Source: an uncultured Woeseiaceae bacterium (GTDB lineage Bacteria; Pseudomonadota; Gammaproteobacteria; Steroidobacterales; Woeseiaceae). Taken from it: a stretch of DNA of 36,324 nucleotides. The DNA is taken from contig CAMYLB010000301.1 of NCBI GenBank assembly GCA_947259145.1, forward strand, positions 1 through 36,324, written 5' to 3'. The position numbers and the translations under genes are program-made. The first letter of the stretch is position 1, and every line of letters starts with the position of its first letter. Below, one piece after another: positions 1-9,472 of this stretch. The notes beneath the pieces are model-generated. The model ran no database searches. It was not told the DNA's origin and was given only the letters and a program-made list of their open reading frames with translations.

Positions 1-1
1 T

Positions 2-646
2 GGCACAAAGGGCGTAGCGGACGATTTCTCGCGAGACAAGCAGGTCTTCGGCGTGCCCTGGGGCAAGGCCATGATGTGGATATTCCTGCTCAGCGATACC
101 TTTATTTTCAGCTGTTTCCTGGTCAGCTATATGTCCGTGCGGATCTCCTCGACGGATCCGTGGCCGATCCCCAGCGAAGTATTTGCACTGACCCTGTTCG
201 GCACTTCAATCCCGCTGGTGCTGATCGCGATCATGACGTTTATCCTGATCACCTCATCCGGCACCATGGCGATGGCCGTGAACATGGGCTACCGCAAGGA
301 CCGCAACAAGACCTTCTGGCTCATGGTCGCGACGGCTGTCCTCGGCGCGTCTTTCGTGGGCATGCAGGCTTTCGAGTGGACGAAGCTGATATCGGAAGGC
401 GTTCGTCCCTGGGGTAACCCGTTCGGCGCCGCACAATTCGGTTCGAGTTTCTTCATGATCACGGGCTTTCACGGCATGCATGTATCGGCCGGCGTTATTT
501 ATCTTTTGGTCATAGCGTTCAGGGTCAAAAACGGTTTTTACGAAAAGCATGGCGGCAACTATGAGATCGTCGAAATCACGGGCCTGTATTGGCACTTCGT
601 CGATCTCGTCTGGGTATTCATTTTCGCATTTTTCTATCTCTGGTAA
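2..646 (+). CDS. Cytochrome c oxidase subunit III (5' end outside window)
   Basis: Subunit III of a haem-copper terminal oxidase, an inner-membrane protein that supports the catalytic core of aerobic respiration. The reading frame is open to the first base of the window, so the gene is cut at its 5' end; a GTG at 53 is in frame, but family-like residues (DDFSRDKQVFGVPWGKAMMW) precede it, so it is not the likely start. About five hydrophobic helices are visible. Family hallmarks are WIFLLSDTFIFSCF in the first helix, GFHGMHVSAGVIYL, and the C-terminal ETGLYWHFVDLVWVFIF. The short form (about 200 residues) fits the small bacterial COX3/NorE-like subunits. Subunit IV follows 22 nt downstream, which supports an oxidase operon whose subunits I and II lie upstream of the window. 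Identification is firm; the exact oxidase class is not determined. Confidence 0.92.
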   Translation, partial: GTKGVADDFSRDKQVFGVPWGKAMMWIFLLSDTFIFSCFLVSYMSVRISSTDPWPIPSEVFALTLFGTSIPLVLIAIMTFILITSSGTMAMAVNMGYRKDRNKTFWLMVATAVLGASFVGMQAFEWTKLISEGVRPWGNPFGAAQFGSSFFMITGFHGMHVSAGVIYLLVIAFRVKNGFYEKHGGNYEIVEITGLYWHFVDLVWVFIFAFFYLW

Positions 647-668
647 GGGACCTCAGGAGTCTTTGGCT

Positions 669-1016
669 ATGGCGGAAGAAGCACAGCAACACCCTCTCAG
701 CGTCTATTTCTGGATCTGGGGACTGCTATTCGTGGTCAGTTTCTTTTCCTACATGGTGGACTACATGCAGTTTCAGGGTGCACTGCGCTGGACTTTGATT
801 CTGATTTTCATGTTTGTGAAGGCCGGGTTTATTGTCGCGATTTTCATGCACATGAAATGGGAGCGGCTTGCGCTGAAGCTCGCCATCCTGGGACCGCCAA
901 TTGCCCTACTCGTGCTCATTTGGTTGATGTCTTACGAGGGCCTTTACATCGAAGACACGCGCGTCGAATATTACGGTGAAAGCACGATGGAGCCGCAGAC
1001 GCCAGCGCATCATTAA
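669..1016 (+). CDS. Cytochrome c oxidase subunit IV, prokaryotic type
   Basis: Small (115 residues) inner-membrane subunit of the cytochrome c oxidase, of the bacterial COX4/CtaF type. Three hydrophobic segments are visible (about residues 10-29, 40-60 and 70-90), with the typical middle-helix signature FVKAGFIVAIFMHMKWE. The longer open frame begins at 549 inside subunit III, but the ATG at 669 is preferred: AGGAG lies at 655-659, nine bases upstream, and the family homology begins there. The acidic/polar tail after residue 95 is family-variable. It is surely co-transcribed with subunit III. The intergenic gap to deoB is only 20 bp, yet deoB belongs to a different pathway, and no terminator is obvious between them. 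Confidence 0.9.
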   Translation: MAEEAQQHPLSVYFWIWGLLFVVSFFSYMVDYMQFQGALRWTLILIFMFVKAGFIVAIFMHMKWERLALKLAILGPPIALLVLIWLMSYEGLYIEDTRVEYYGESTMEPQTPAHH

Positions 1017-1036
1017 GCCGTGATACATTGTGATGT

Positions 1037-2242
1037 ATGGCAAGGGCAATAATCCTCGTACTTGATTCTTTCGGTATCGGCGCGACGGCTGATGCAGACA
1101 AGTTTGGCGATGTCGGATCCGACACGCTCGGCAACATCGCACGCGTGCGCGCAAAATCAGCCGACGGTCCGTTGCAGCTCCCCAATCTCTCGAAACTGGG
1201 TCTCATGCATGCCAGCAAAGAGAGCACGGGTAAATTTCCGGCAGGTGTCGAGCAAAATGTCGAAATTATTGGCGCGTACGGTCACGCGGCCGAACTCTCG
1301 AGCGGTAAGGATACGCCCAGCGGTCACTGGGAGATCGCCGGCGTCCCGGTGTTATTCGATTGGGGATACTTCACTCGCAAAACGGACACGTTTCCACCCG
1401 AGATGCTCGAAGAACTCATTGCCAGGGCGGATTTGCCGGGCGTACTCGGCAACTGCCATTCCTCCGGTACTACGATTATTGCTGAACTCGGCGACGAGCA
1501 TGTTCGCACGGGCAAGCCGATCGTCTATACCTCGGCCGACAGCGTATTTCAGATTGCCTGCCATGAAGAGGCGTTTGGCTTACAAAGACTTTATGACCTG
1601 TGCGACATAGCACGCGAGCTCGTTGACAAGTACAACATTGGACGAATCATCGCGCGACCATTCGTCGGTGACGGTCCCGACAGCTACGTGCGCACGGGCA
1701 ATCGACGTGACCTGACGACGCCTCCGCACGCACCGACGGTGCTCGACAAGCTCGTTGAAAGTGGCGGCGAGGTATACAGCATCGGGAAGATCGCCGATAT
1801 CTACGCGCACAGTGGAATCACGAAGAAAATAAAGGCAACGGGAAACGAAGCACTGTTCGACGCAACGTTGGACGCGATGAAAGAGGCCGGCGACAGCTCC
1901 ATCATATTCACGAATTTCGTCGACTTCGACATGCTGTACGGGCATCGTCGTAACGTCGAAGGCTATGCTGCTGCACTGGAGTATTTCGACCGGCGTTTGC
2001 CCGAGTTGATGCAGCAAATGCAGGATGACGACCTGCTGGTTCTGTGTGCAGACCACGGCTGCGACCCGACCTGGCCGGGCAGCGACCACACGAGGGAGAA
2101 CATTCCGGTCCTCGCTTACGGTGCAGGTATCAAACCGGGGTCTCTCGGCCTGCGCGACACCTTTGCCGACATTGGGCAGACCATCGCGGCGCATCTTGGA
2201 TTGTCACCGATGGATTACGGTACCAGCTTTCTGAACAATTGA
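1037..2242 (+). CDS. deoB: Phosphopentomutase
   Basis: Interconverts (deoxy)ribose-1-phosphate and (deoxy)ribose-5-phosphate in the cytoplasm, linking nucleoside phosphorolysis to central metabolism. The 401-residue protein is close to the family's usual 400-410 residues. It has the alkaline-phosphatase-superfamily metal-binding motifs at both ends: [12 protein letters not shown] near the N-terminus and [19 protein letters not shown] near residue 335. Also present are [42 protein letters not shown] (activating and phosphate-binding segments) and [12 protein letters not shown]. The ATG at 1037 gives the family N-terminus, although no strong Shine-Dalgarno is visible. The gene stands apart from deoA (21.7 kb), with which it would work: DeoA makes deoxyribose-1-phosphate and DeoB converts it. 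No deletion or frameshift is seen. Confidence 0.97.
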   Translation: MARAIILVLDSFGIGATADADKFGDVGSDTLGNIARVRAKSADGPLQLPNLSKLGLMHASKESTGKFPAGVEQNVEIIGAYGHAAELSSGKDTPSGHWEIAGVPVLFDWGYFTRKTDTFPPEMLEELIARADLPGVLGNCHSSGTTIIAELGDEHVRTGKPIVYTSADSVFQIACHEEAFGLQRLYDLCDIARELVDKYNIGRIIARPFVGDGPDSYVRTGNRRDLTTPPHAPTVLDKLVESGGEVYSIGKIADIYAHSGITKKIKATGNEALFDATLDAMKEAGDSSIIFTNFVDFDMLYGHRRNVEGYAAALEYFDRRLPELMQQMQDDDLLVLCADHGCDPTWPGSDHTRENIPVLAYGAGIKPGSLGLRDTFADIGQTIAAHLGLSPMDYGTSFLNN

Positions 2243-2281
2243 TTTTTCGGCCAAAGGGATCCTCAGCCGACCTTTCTCATA

Positions 2282-3058
2282 TCAGGAGGTCGCGTAGGTC
2301 TCCGTCAGGTACCGAATAATGTCCTCAGACTCGGCCATCTCCATTCCAGTGTTCGGGTCCACGAGGTACGGAATCGAGACCCGGCCAGCGCGCTTCAACA
2401 ACGCTTTGCGATTCTCTTGATCGGGATCGGACTGCATGTTCAATGAATCGCGCATAGCTGGCGGTACCCAGTCCGACACACGAGTTCGTCCGGCCGAACG
2501 CAGAACATAGGGAATCTCGAGTTCACAGAGAAGGTCCCTGACCAGGCGTGCAAACGGGCTGGATTCGAAGCTGTACAGCTGCAGAGGCTTGGCCGGGCGT
2601 TTGGAGGGCCGTGCTCGCATCCCACCCATGCCCCGAGCGATGCCGGTGATGGTTGAGCCGAATTTTTGCAACGGCCCGACGCGCCATTTCAATGGCAATG
2701 GACGCTCCCCATAGGTTTCAAAAAGATAGGCAATGATGTCCATTGACTCGTACATTTGTTCGCCGTTATTGGGATCGACGAGCAGCGGGAACTGCGCCTT
2801 GCCGCCCAACTTGATGGCCCGAGGCCGGAAGCGCTTGCCGCCCTTGGGGCAGGGATAAATCATGGCGTCCAGATCCAGTTCCGTTAGCGCTTCACGCACG
2901 ATGCGGCAGTAAGGGCAGCCTTCGAACTCATAAAGTTGCAGCAACTTGGCTGGTTTTTTTGCGGCCGGATTAGCGGTAATGCCAACGCCCGTTCGGAGTG
3001 CGGTTGCCAGACTCGAACTGGCAAGGTTGACACGATATTTCAGGGAGTTTGCGTCCAT
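2282..3058 (-). CDS. Tandem GST N-terminal/glutaredoxin-like domain protein
   Basis: A 258-residue protein built of two consecutive thioredoxin-fold domains of the glutathione S-transferase N-terminal (GST_N_3) type. The first (about residues 37-125) carries CPYC (48-51), a glutaredoxin-like redox pair, followed by QFPLLVDPNNGEQMYESMDII. The second (about 155-258) repeats the pattern (SIPYLVDPNTGMEMAESEDIIRYL) but has SSPFAR where the first has CPYC, so only the first can do dithiol chemistry. No GST C-terminal helical domain follows either copy. Likely a glutathione-dependent redox or transferase-like protein in the cytoplasm; substrate unknown. It converges with deoB (39 bp apart) and lies 133 bp downstream of the sensor gene that ends at 3192. 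The architecture is recognised; the function is inferred only from the fold. Confidence 0.82.
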   Translation of the reverse strand: MDANSLKYRVNLASSSLATALRTGVGITANPAAKKPAKLLQLYEFEGCPYCRIVREALTELDLDAMIYPCPKGGKRFRPRAIKLGGKAQFPLLVDPNNGEQMYESMDIIAYLFETYGERPLPLKWRVGPLQKFGSTITGIARGMGGMRARPSKRPAKPLQLYSFESSPFARLVRDLLCELEIPYVLRSAGRTRVSDWVPPAMRDSLNMQSDPDQENRKALLKRAGRVSIPYLVDPNTGMEMAESEDIIRYLTETYATS

Positions 3059-3191
3059 GATCGGCTCTCAACGAGTTAGGCAAGGCAGTTAGCCATAACC
3101 CGTCACGGCCATTCAAGCTAATTATTTCCTCGCTACTAGTCCGACTGGTAAGCCGTTGACCAGTTACCAGGTCATCCTGACCCGGTGTTGG

Positions 3192-6035
3192 CTAGATTGC
3201 CTGCAATGCTGTGCGGAGCTTACGTTCCTTGCCGTGAGATTCTATCAGGCGGCGAAAATCCTTGAGCGGCAGCGGTTTGCTGTACAGGTAGCCCTGTCCC
3301 ACGTGTACGCGGTAATTCTTCATGAATGCTTCCTCTGCGCGAGTCTCGATGCCCTCGGCAATGATAGTCTTTTCGAGCTCGTGGGCCATCGTGATGATGG
3401 CACGGCAAATGTTGTTCGCATTCTTGTTGTTGCCGATGGCGCGCACGAATGACTGATCGATCTTGAGATAATCGAACGGTAATTCGGTAAGGTAGCTGAG
3501 AGACGAAAATCCCGTGCCGAAATCATCCATCGCGATCGCAACGCCCCGGTCACGCAAATGTTTCAATGCATCTAAAGCAACGTCTAAGTTATTTGCGATC
3601 GCCGTCTCCGTAATTTCCAGCTTGATCATGCCGGGATTGACATCGTGCCTGGTGAGCGCGTCACTCACCATCGATATCAGTCTATAATCCTGAAGCTGGC
3701 GGCCGGACACGTTGATCGAAATGGTTTTGCAATCGATCCCTTGATCGGCGAAATGCCGAATATCCTGGCATGCCCGGTCCAGTACCCAGTTGCTGATTTC
3801 AAAAATCAGATCAGTCTGCTCGGCGATCGGAATGAATTCGGCTGGCGAAATATCGCCCAGCGTTCGACTTCGCCATCGCAACAGGGCCTCGGCCCCATGC
3901 AACTTGCCATCGGACAGGTCAAACTGCGGTTGGTAATGTAATTGCAGTTCCCCCGCTTCGATCGCGGTGTGCAGTCCGCGTTCGAGCGTCAGTCTGCGTC
4001 GGCTCACTTCGTTGAGCTGCTTGCTGAAGTATTCGAACTTGCCGCGTCCAGCGCTCTTTACACGATTGAGGGCAGCGTCCGCGTTTCGAATCAGAACTTC
4101 ATTAACATCGCCATCATCCGGGAATACCGCGATCCCAATGCTGGCACCGATAAAGTGTTCATTACCGTTGGCTTCAAATTTCTGCGCCAGTCGTGACAGG
4201 AGTCTTAACGCAAAATCACCGGCGTCATCGGCAGTCTCAATTTCCGGCATAACTACGGCAAACTCATCATCTCCGAGCCTTGCGACGGTGTATTTCTCCC
4301 GCGCTTCGGCAAGGAGCCGAACTGCAACCCGCCCAAGGATCAGGTCGCCCGTCGAATGACCGAAAAGATCGTTGATCTTCTTGAAGTGATCCAGATCAAG
4401 CAATAACAACGCGCCGGTTTTATTCGAGTGCTGCGACGTGGAAATTGCCTGCCCGAGCCGGTCTTCAAGCAGCGCACGGTTAGGCAATCGGGTCAGGTTG
4501 TCATAGTGTGTTTTCTGGTAGAGGGCCTGCTCTCTTTCGGCGTTCGACACGCCTACTGCGATGCGTTGCGAGAGATTCTCGCAATGCCGGATAGCCGTGG
4601 CAATTGCTGCATCCTTGTTTCTTGTTCCGAGTACGATGACCCCACGTGAATGGGCATCGAACGAGACCGGTATGTCACGGAAATGCCGGAAGCCGGCATT
4701 TTCGTAGTGCTTGCGCAACGGCGCTGCCAGATCTTGCCGCCCATACCAGTCGTCGCCCATGTTCGGCCTGACTCTCTGCGTCAAATGCGGATCGAAAATG
4801 ATCAGTTCGTTTTCGAGCTGCTGATTTTTCCAGACTAACAGTTTCGCCCGGGCCGACTCGTCTTCTGTTCGCAGGATAATTGCGCACGGCTGGCCACCGA
4901 GCTGTGTACTTAAGTGTGACAGCACGACTCCACAAATTTCGTCGACCGATGCTAGTAACATTATCAGCCGGTCGACGTCCGACATTGTGCGCAACAGGCT
5001 CAATTGCTGACTCAAACTGGTTGCCATGTCGTTGAAAGCATGCCCAAGCTGCTGGAATTCGTCGCCCGTCTGAATATTCACGCGCACGTTGAGGTCGCCA
5101 CCCGCGAATTCTTCAGCCGCATTTTTCAATAGCTGTACAGGAACAAGGTTTTTGTGCACGATCCGGAAACTGAAAAAAGCGATGAGGACCGCGGCCAGCC
5201 CTACGACCAGAGGAAAGACGGCCCGTAACTCTCGCACAATTCCAAATATGTGTTCCCGGTTCACGGTAACGACGACGTCGACAGAATCGAACGCAATCCG
5301 TCCCAAAAACGGTAACTGCCAGAGTGCCGAGAGCATATCAACACCGTCGTTTTGCCATTCAATGAGCGCCGACTTGCTGTCGTCATCCAGATCAGCGATC
5401 CGTAATGTACCTGACTCGCCGGCACCACTGGAGCAAAAGAGCAGCTGTCCGCCGCTCTTGTAAATGCAATATTGAGATTGATGGGGCAGGTATTCTTGCG
5501 GCGCCCATACCGCTCCCGCGGACATACGAAACGCGATAATGCCCGCCGCGTCGTCGTCGCGATCGGCGAGCGTTACAAGCAGCCAGGCGGGTGCGGCAGA
5601 ATCATTGCTTAGAATTAGCTGGCTTCGACTATTGGAAAGCTGAGTCCTATCGATCGCGTTGTCGTCGAAATCCACGAATGCGGTGCCGTGCAGGGGCGTT
5701 ACGCGATTGTCAGGCGCGATTTTCCAGATCGCTTCGAAGTGATTCGTTGATCCACGAATTGTAGCGCGTAGATGTTCAGGGTTTTCGTTTGCGGCGCGCG
5801 CGATCAACTGCGCGGTACCCGATACATCATTCAGGTTTTCGCCGATGCGCATGCCGATAGACTTGGCATTTTCGCGCAAGCTAGCCAATGTTTCTCGCCG
5901 CAATCCCTCAGTAATTTTGGCATAGGACAGGTACGCCATTAGCAACATTGGCAACAGTCCAACCAGCAGGAACAGGCCAAAGATCCGGCGTCGTACATGG
6001 CCGCGAAAGGCGCCAACTCCCGGAATTCGCCGCAT
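3192..6035 (-). CDS. Membrane sensor with HAMP, GGDEF and EAL domains (probable c-di-GMP phosphodiesterase)
   Basis: Inner-membrane c-di-GMP enzyme of 947 residues. Order: a first transmembrane helix (about residues 17-38), a roughly 230-residue periplasmic sensor region, a second helix (about 275-300), HAMP, a GAF-like stretch, GGDEF and EAL. The GGDEF signature reads GDDEF (588-592) and no RxxD inhibitory site precedes it (REKY occupies that place), so cyclase activity is doubtful. The EAL domain looks intact: EAL (716-718) in GAEALLRW, INVSGRQ, KLEITETA, MDDFGTGFSS, YLKIDQSFV, IAEGIET and GQGYLYSKPLP. Net phosphodiesterase activity is therefore the better inference. The ATG lies only 3 nt after the stop of the upstream propeller-GGDEF gene, so the two are almost certainly co-transcribed and translationally coupled. 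That gives a paired cyclase and phosphodiesterase. What the periplasmic domain senses cannot be seen. Confidence 0.9.
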   Translation of the reverse strand: MRRIPGVGAFRGHVRRRIFGLFLLVGLLPMLLMAYLSYAKITEGLRRETLASLRENAKSIGMRIGENLNDVSGTAQLIARAANENPEHLRATIRGSTNHFEAIWKIAPDNRVTPLHGTAFVDFDDNAIDRTQLSNSRSQLILSNDSAAPAWLLVTLADRDDDAAGIIAFRMSAGAVWAPQEYLPHQSQYCIYKSGGQLLFCSSGAGESGTLRIADLDDDSKSALIEWQNDGVDMLSALWQLPFLGRIAFDSVDVVVTVNREHIFGIVRELRAVFPLVVGLAAVLIAFFSFRIVHKNLVPVQLLKNAAEEFAGGDLNVRVNIQTGDEFQQLGHAFNDMATSLSQQLSLLRTMSDVDRLIMLLASVDEICGVVLSHLSTQLGGQPCAIILRTEDESARAKLLVWKNQQLENELIIFDPHLTQRVRPNMGDDWYGRQDLAAPLRKHYENAGFRHFRDIPVSFDAHSRGVIVLGTRNKDAAIATAIRHCENLSQRIAVGVSNAEREQALYQKTHYDNLTRLPNRALLEDRLGQAISTSQHSNKTGALLLLDLDHFKKINDLFGHSTGDLILGRVAVRLLAEAREKYTVARLGDDEFAVVMPEIETADDAGDFALRLLSRLAQKFEANGNEHFIGASIGIAVFPDDGDVNEVLIRNADAALNRVKSAGRGKFEYFSKQLNEVSRRRLTLERGLHTAIEAGELQLHYQPQFDLSDGKLHGAEALLRWRSRTLGDISPAEFIPIAEQTDLIFEISNWVLDRACQDIRHFADQGIDCKTISINVSGRQLQDYRLISMVSDALTRHDVNPGMIKLEITETAIANNLDVALDALKHLRDRGVAIAMDDFGTGFSSLSYLTELPFDYLKIDQSFVRAIGNNKNANNICRAIITMAHELEKTIIAEGIETRAEEAFMKNYRVHVGQGYLYSKPLPLKDFRRLIESHGKERKLRTALQAI

Positions 6036-6038
6036 CGC

Positions 6039-9000
6039 TCAGGCTGTCTTCGTCTGGCTGACCGACCGCGATTGTTCTATTCGTACACAGCCGTCGTCAA
6101 GGAGCCCGTCGAGATTCGACTGTAGCGCCTGATACAGGCTATCCGATGAGCGTTGCCACGATATTCCATGAATGCCGACCCAAGCATTGCGTTCCTGCTT
6201 CGCCCGGTACATCGCAGCGTCAGCCACGCCCAGAACCTGCTCCCAGTTGAGGAGGTCGGTAGCACCGTGTATGAATGGAAAGCTTGCGAATCCGATCGAA
6301 CAGGTCGTTCGAACCACCTGGCCGTTGCCGACTGAGAAAACGGTCTGCGCAATCTGCGCGCGCAGACGTTCAACAAGCCCGCTGGCATCGCTGTGAGTCG
6401 CTTCCCGGCCCACAATCAGGAATTCGTCTCCGCCCCAACGAATCACGATGTCTGACGTGCGGCAAACGGATTGAAGGACATCGCGAACTTGCAGCAGAAC
6501 AAGGTCGCCGGCAAGATGTCCGCAGTTGTCATTGATCGGCTTGAACTTGTCGAGGTCGACCATGATAAAGACCATGTCGTTCTTTTCGATTGACTCTGCA
6601 TACCGCGGATCGTGCTTGCGGCGCACGAGTTCGACGTCTTTAAGAACTTCCTCGAACAGGTAGCGTCGGTTGCGTAATCCAGTGAGCGCATCTGTCAGGC
6701 TCGCCTCGCGCAGTCTGTCGTTAGCATCGTGCAGTTCGGAATTACTGTCCGCGAGTTCGCTGGTTCGGTCGCGGACTTCCGACTCTAGACGTCGGCTGTA
6801 GTCCGCTTCGCGAGCAAGCTTGCGCGCGTGAATTCGATACAGCAGGTACACGGCACCTAGAGCGGCAAGAAAATAGAGGACAAAAGCCCATGGCCTGAAC
6901 CACGGCGGCTGCTCGACATGGACTGCCAGTGCAAGGTCGGATTCACTCCAGACGCCGTCGCTGTTCGCGCCCTTGACATGAAATTCGTAACGACCGCCGG
7001 ACAGGTCGGTGTAGGTTGCGCGCCGGTTGACGCCAGCCTCGACCCAGTCGCGGTCGAATCCTTCAAGCTTGTACGCATAACGATTTAGCGCCGGCGCCGT
7101 GTAGTCGACTGTCGCGAAAGTGAAAGTCACCATGTCGTCCGTATACTCGAGGTCGATATCGGTCAGGGTTTCGAAGGCCACACCCGAATAGGCCGGTTCG
7201 TTGAATTTGCTTATGCCTGTAAGAACAACTCTCGGTGGTTCAGACTCGAACGTGAGGCTGCCTGGATCGAAGGCGTTGAAACCATTGTGACCGCCAAAGA
7301 ACAGCATGCCCTCATCGTCTGCGAAGTAAGCGCCGAAATTGAATTCTTCGCCCTGCAGGCCGTCGCTCAGGTGAAAATTGCGGATATTGCCATTCTCGGG
7401 ATCGTAACGGCTGATGCCATAATTCGTACTTAGCCAGAGCTTGCCTTCTGAATCGGAGAGTATGCCGTAGATCGCTTCATTGGGGAGCCCGTCGCTCTGT
7501 GTGACGGTTTGAAAACTCCCGCCACCGACCTGTCCGTCGTCGTGCGGCACAAAAAGGTTCAGCCCGGAACGTGTGCCCACCCAAAGTCTGCCGGCCCGGT
7601 CGACATGCAGTGAGTAAGCGGCGTTGCCGCTCAAACTGGTGTCGTCTGTCGGATCGTTAAGGTAGTGCACCCAGTCGCCGTCTGAAGTCAGCCGGTTAAG
7701 ACCGCCTCCGCTGGTCGCGACCCAGAGCACGCTGTCGGCATCCTCGATGATTGCAGTCGCATTGGGGTTCGATAACGATGTTGGCACATCCGGTTTATGC
7801 TGGTAATTGACGAAGTCGTTTGTGTCGCGGTCGTAGCGGCTGACACCGCCGCCAAACGTCCCAATCCAGATCGTGCCGTCTTTTGCAGCGTAAAGTGACA
7901 TGATGCCGTTTGCAGGGAGGCTCCGCGGATTACCGGGGTCATGCCTGTAAACCGAAATTTCGCCCGTCGTCGGGTCGATTCGATTCAGACCGCCGTGCAT
8001 CGTTCCGGCCCAGATATGTCCGTCGGTGTCGGTCAGCATCGTCATGACAACGTCGTCGCTGAGCCCGCCCTGGCCGTCTGTGCGTTTTCGAATCTGTGTT
8101 TTCTGTTCGAGTTCCGGGTCGAGTACAAGGATGCCGCTGCCGAAACTGCCGACCCAGAGTTGTCGCTGTTGATCGCGAGTGAATGAAGTAATTTTTGGTG
8201 TGTGATTGTCTTCGTTGCTGTTCGACTTTGGGCGTACGTGACCGAACAACCAAGACCGTGAATTCCACTTGTTGATGCCGCCTGTTTTCGTACCAAACCA
8301 CAGCACACCGCCGGCATCTTCGAATATCGAAATTACATAGCTGTCGCTTAGGCTGGTCGGGTCGGTTGGGTCGTTTCGATAGCGCGTGAACGAGCTGCGC
8401 TCGTCGTTCATCAGGTTGAGGCCATTGTTGGTGCCAATCCATAGGCGCTCGGCCGAGTCCTCGTAAATGACCTCCACTCGGTCACTGGCGAGCGCGCGAG
8501 AATCATCCTCATCATGACGGTATACGTCGAGTTTGCCGTCCGCCTCATTAAATCGCGCGAGGCCGTGCTGCGCCGATCCTATCCACAGGGCGCCGCGGCT
8601 GTCGCGCCGGATAGCCAGGATGCGATCACCGCCGGCAAATTTATTGTCAGAAGTTCCAAGCTGATAGCGGCGTATGTCGCCCGTTTCAGGGTCGAGGCGA
8701 TCGAGCCCTGCGCCCGTACCAATCCAGAGGATACCGTCGGCGTCGAGCCACAGCGCATAAACGCGGTCATCACTCAGCGAAGCCGCATCGCTGTCATCGT
8801 GGCGGTAAACGACGATCTCACCGCTGGCCGGATCCAATCGACTCAGGCCATGCCGCATTGTGCCCACCCAGATCCAGCCGCGCGGATCGGCCAGTACCCG
8901 GCGCAAGTTGTCGTCGATTAATGAATCGGGATTCGCTGGATCATTACGATAAATGTCTCGATCGACCGGATTGTCGTCGTGGTGAACGAGGCCGCCGCCG

Positions 9001-9431
9001 TCGGTCGAAATCCAGAGATCGCCGGTCTCATCCACCGAGATGTCGGTGATGAAATCATTTGACATCGTGTCGAGCTTGCCGCGTCCTCGGCGGTAGACCG
9101 TAAAGTCGTAACCGTCGAAGCGGTTCAGGCCGCTCTCGGTCGCGAACCACATGAATCCTGACGTATCCTGGACGATTCGGTTGACAGCACTTTGTGACAG
9201 TCCGTCGTCGCGATCGTACTGCACGAAGTGCATCGGATGCGATTGCCGGGAAAGTGTCGATGCTTGGGCGGTGGAATGTGTGCCGAGAAGAATGGCCGTC
9301 AGGAGCAGCAGGATCGAGAATGCCGTGGCCTTTGCGGCAGCAGCACACGTGACCATACCAATGCCGTCAGCGCGAAATATTGATGTATTCGCTACCGGGA
9401 GGAGTTGTGGCGTGCTCATGAAGCGTCGCAT
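6039..9431 (-). CDS. Periplasmic beta-propeller sensor diguanylate cyclase
   Basis: A 1130-residue inner-membrane diguanylate cyclase with a large periplasmic sensor. A hydrophobic signal segment (about residues 34-52) is followed by many two-component-regulator propeller repeats (about 65-745, recurring GxLWIGTxxGLNRLD), a Y_Y_Y domain (about 765-855, ending RYEFHVKGANSDGVWSES), a transmembrane helix (about 862-880), a coiled coil (about 890-930) and a C-terminal GGDEF domain. The active site is canonical, RWGGDEF (GGDEF 1000-1004). An RTSD inhibitory site ends five residues before it, so an active, product-inhibited cyclase is expected. This resembles the sensor half of hybrid two-component systems that detect polysaccharides or other polymers, here fused to a cyclase. 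The first ATG (9431) is reported; an internal ATG at 9356 directly before the signal peptide is possible. Couples to the downstream HAMP-GGDEF-EAL gene. Confidence 0.92.
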   Translation of the reverse strand: MRRFMSTPQLLPVANTSIFRADGIGMVTCAAAAKATAFSILLLLTAILLGTHSTAQASTLSRQSHPMHFVQYDRDDGLSQSAVNRIVQDTSGFMWFATESGLNRFDGYDFTVYRRGRGKLDTMSNDFITDISVDETGDLWISTDGGGLVHHDDNPVDRDIYRNDPANPDSLIDDNLRRVLADPRGWIWVGTMRHGLSRLDPASGEIVVYRHDDSDAASLSDDRVYALWLDADGILWIGTGAGLDRLDPETGDIRRYQLGTSDNKFAGGDRILAIRRDSRGALWIGSAQHGLARFNEADGKLDVYRHDEDDSRALASDRVEVIYEDSAERLWIGTNNGLNLMNDERSSFTRYRNDPTDPTSLSDSYVISIFEDAGGVLWFGTKTGGINKWNSRSWLFGHVRPKSNSNEDNHTPKITSFTRDQQRQLWVGSFGSGILVLDPELEQKTQIRKRTDGQGGLSDDVVMTMLTDTDGHIWAGTMHGGLNRIDPTTGEISVYRHDPGNPRSLPANGIMSLYAAKDGTIWIGTFGGGVSRYDRDTNDFVNYQHKPDVPTSLSNPNATAIIEDADSVLWVATSGGGLNRLTSDGDWVHYLNDPTDDTSLSGNAAYSLHVDRAGRLWVGTRSGLNLFVPHDDGQVGGGSFQTVTQSDGLPNEAIYGILSDSEGKLWLSTNYGISRYDPENGNIRNFHLSDGLQGEEFNFGAYFADDEGMLFFGGHNGFNAFDPGSLTFESEPPRVVLTGISKFNEPAYSGVAFETLTDIDLEYTDDMVTFTFATVDYTAPALNRYAYKLEGFDRDWVEAGVNRRATYTDLSGGRYEFHVKGANSDGVWSESDLALAVHVEQPPWFRPWAFVLYFLAALGAVYLLYRIHARKLAREADYSRRLESEVRDRTSELADSNSELHDANDRLREASLTDALTGLRNRRYLFEEVLKDVELVRRKHDPRYAESIEKNDMVFIMVDLDKFKPINDNCGHLAGDLVLLQVRDVLQSVCRTSDIVIRWGGDEFLIVGREATHSDASGLVERLRAQIAQTVFSVGNGQVVRTTCSIGFASFPFIHGATDLLNWEQVLGVADAAMYRAKQERNAWVGIHGISWQRSSDSLYQALQSNLDGLLDDGCVRIEQSRSVSQTKTA

Positions 9432-9472
9432 TCATACTTCGCCGGACCATAAGTAAATGAAATTAAAAAGGA

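Noticed and set aside
2243-2281. Possible terminator between convergent deoB and the GST gene
   Set aside because: Only a five-base AAAGG/CCTTT pairing with a long loop and no T-run; too weak to call.
3100-3190. Hairpin ACTGGT/ACCAGT downstream of the HAMP-GGDEF-EAL gene
   Set aside because: Six-base arms with a nine-base loop and no adjacent T-run; not convincing as a terminator or operator.
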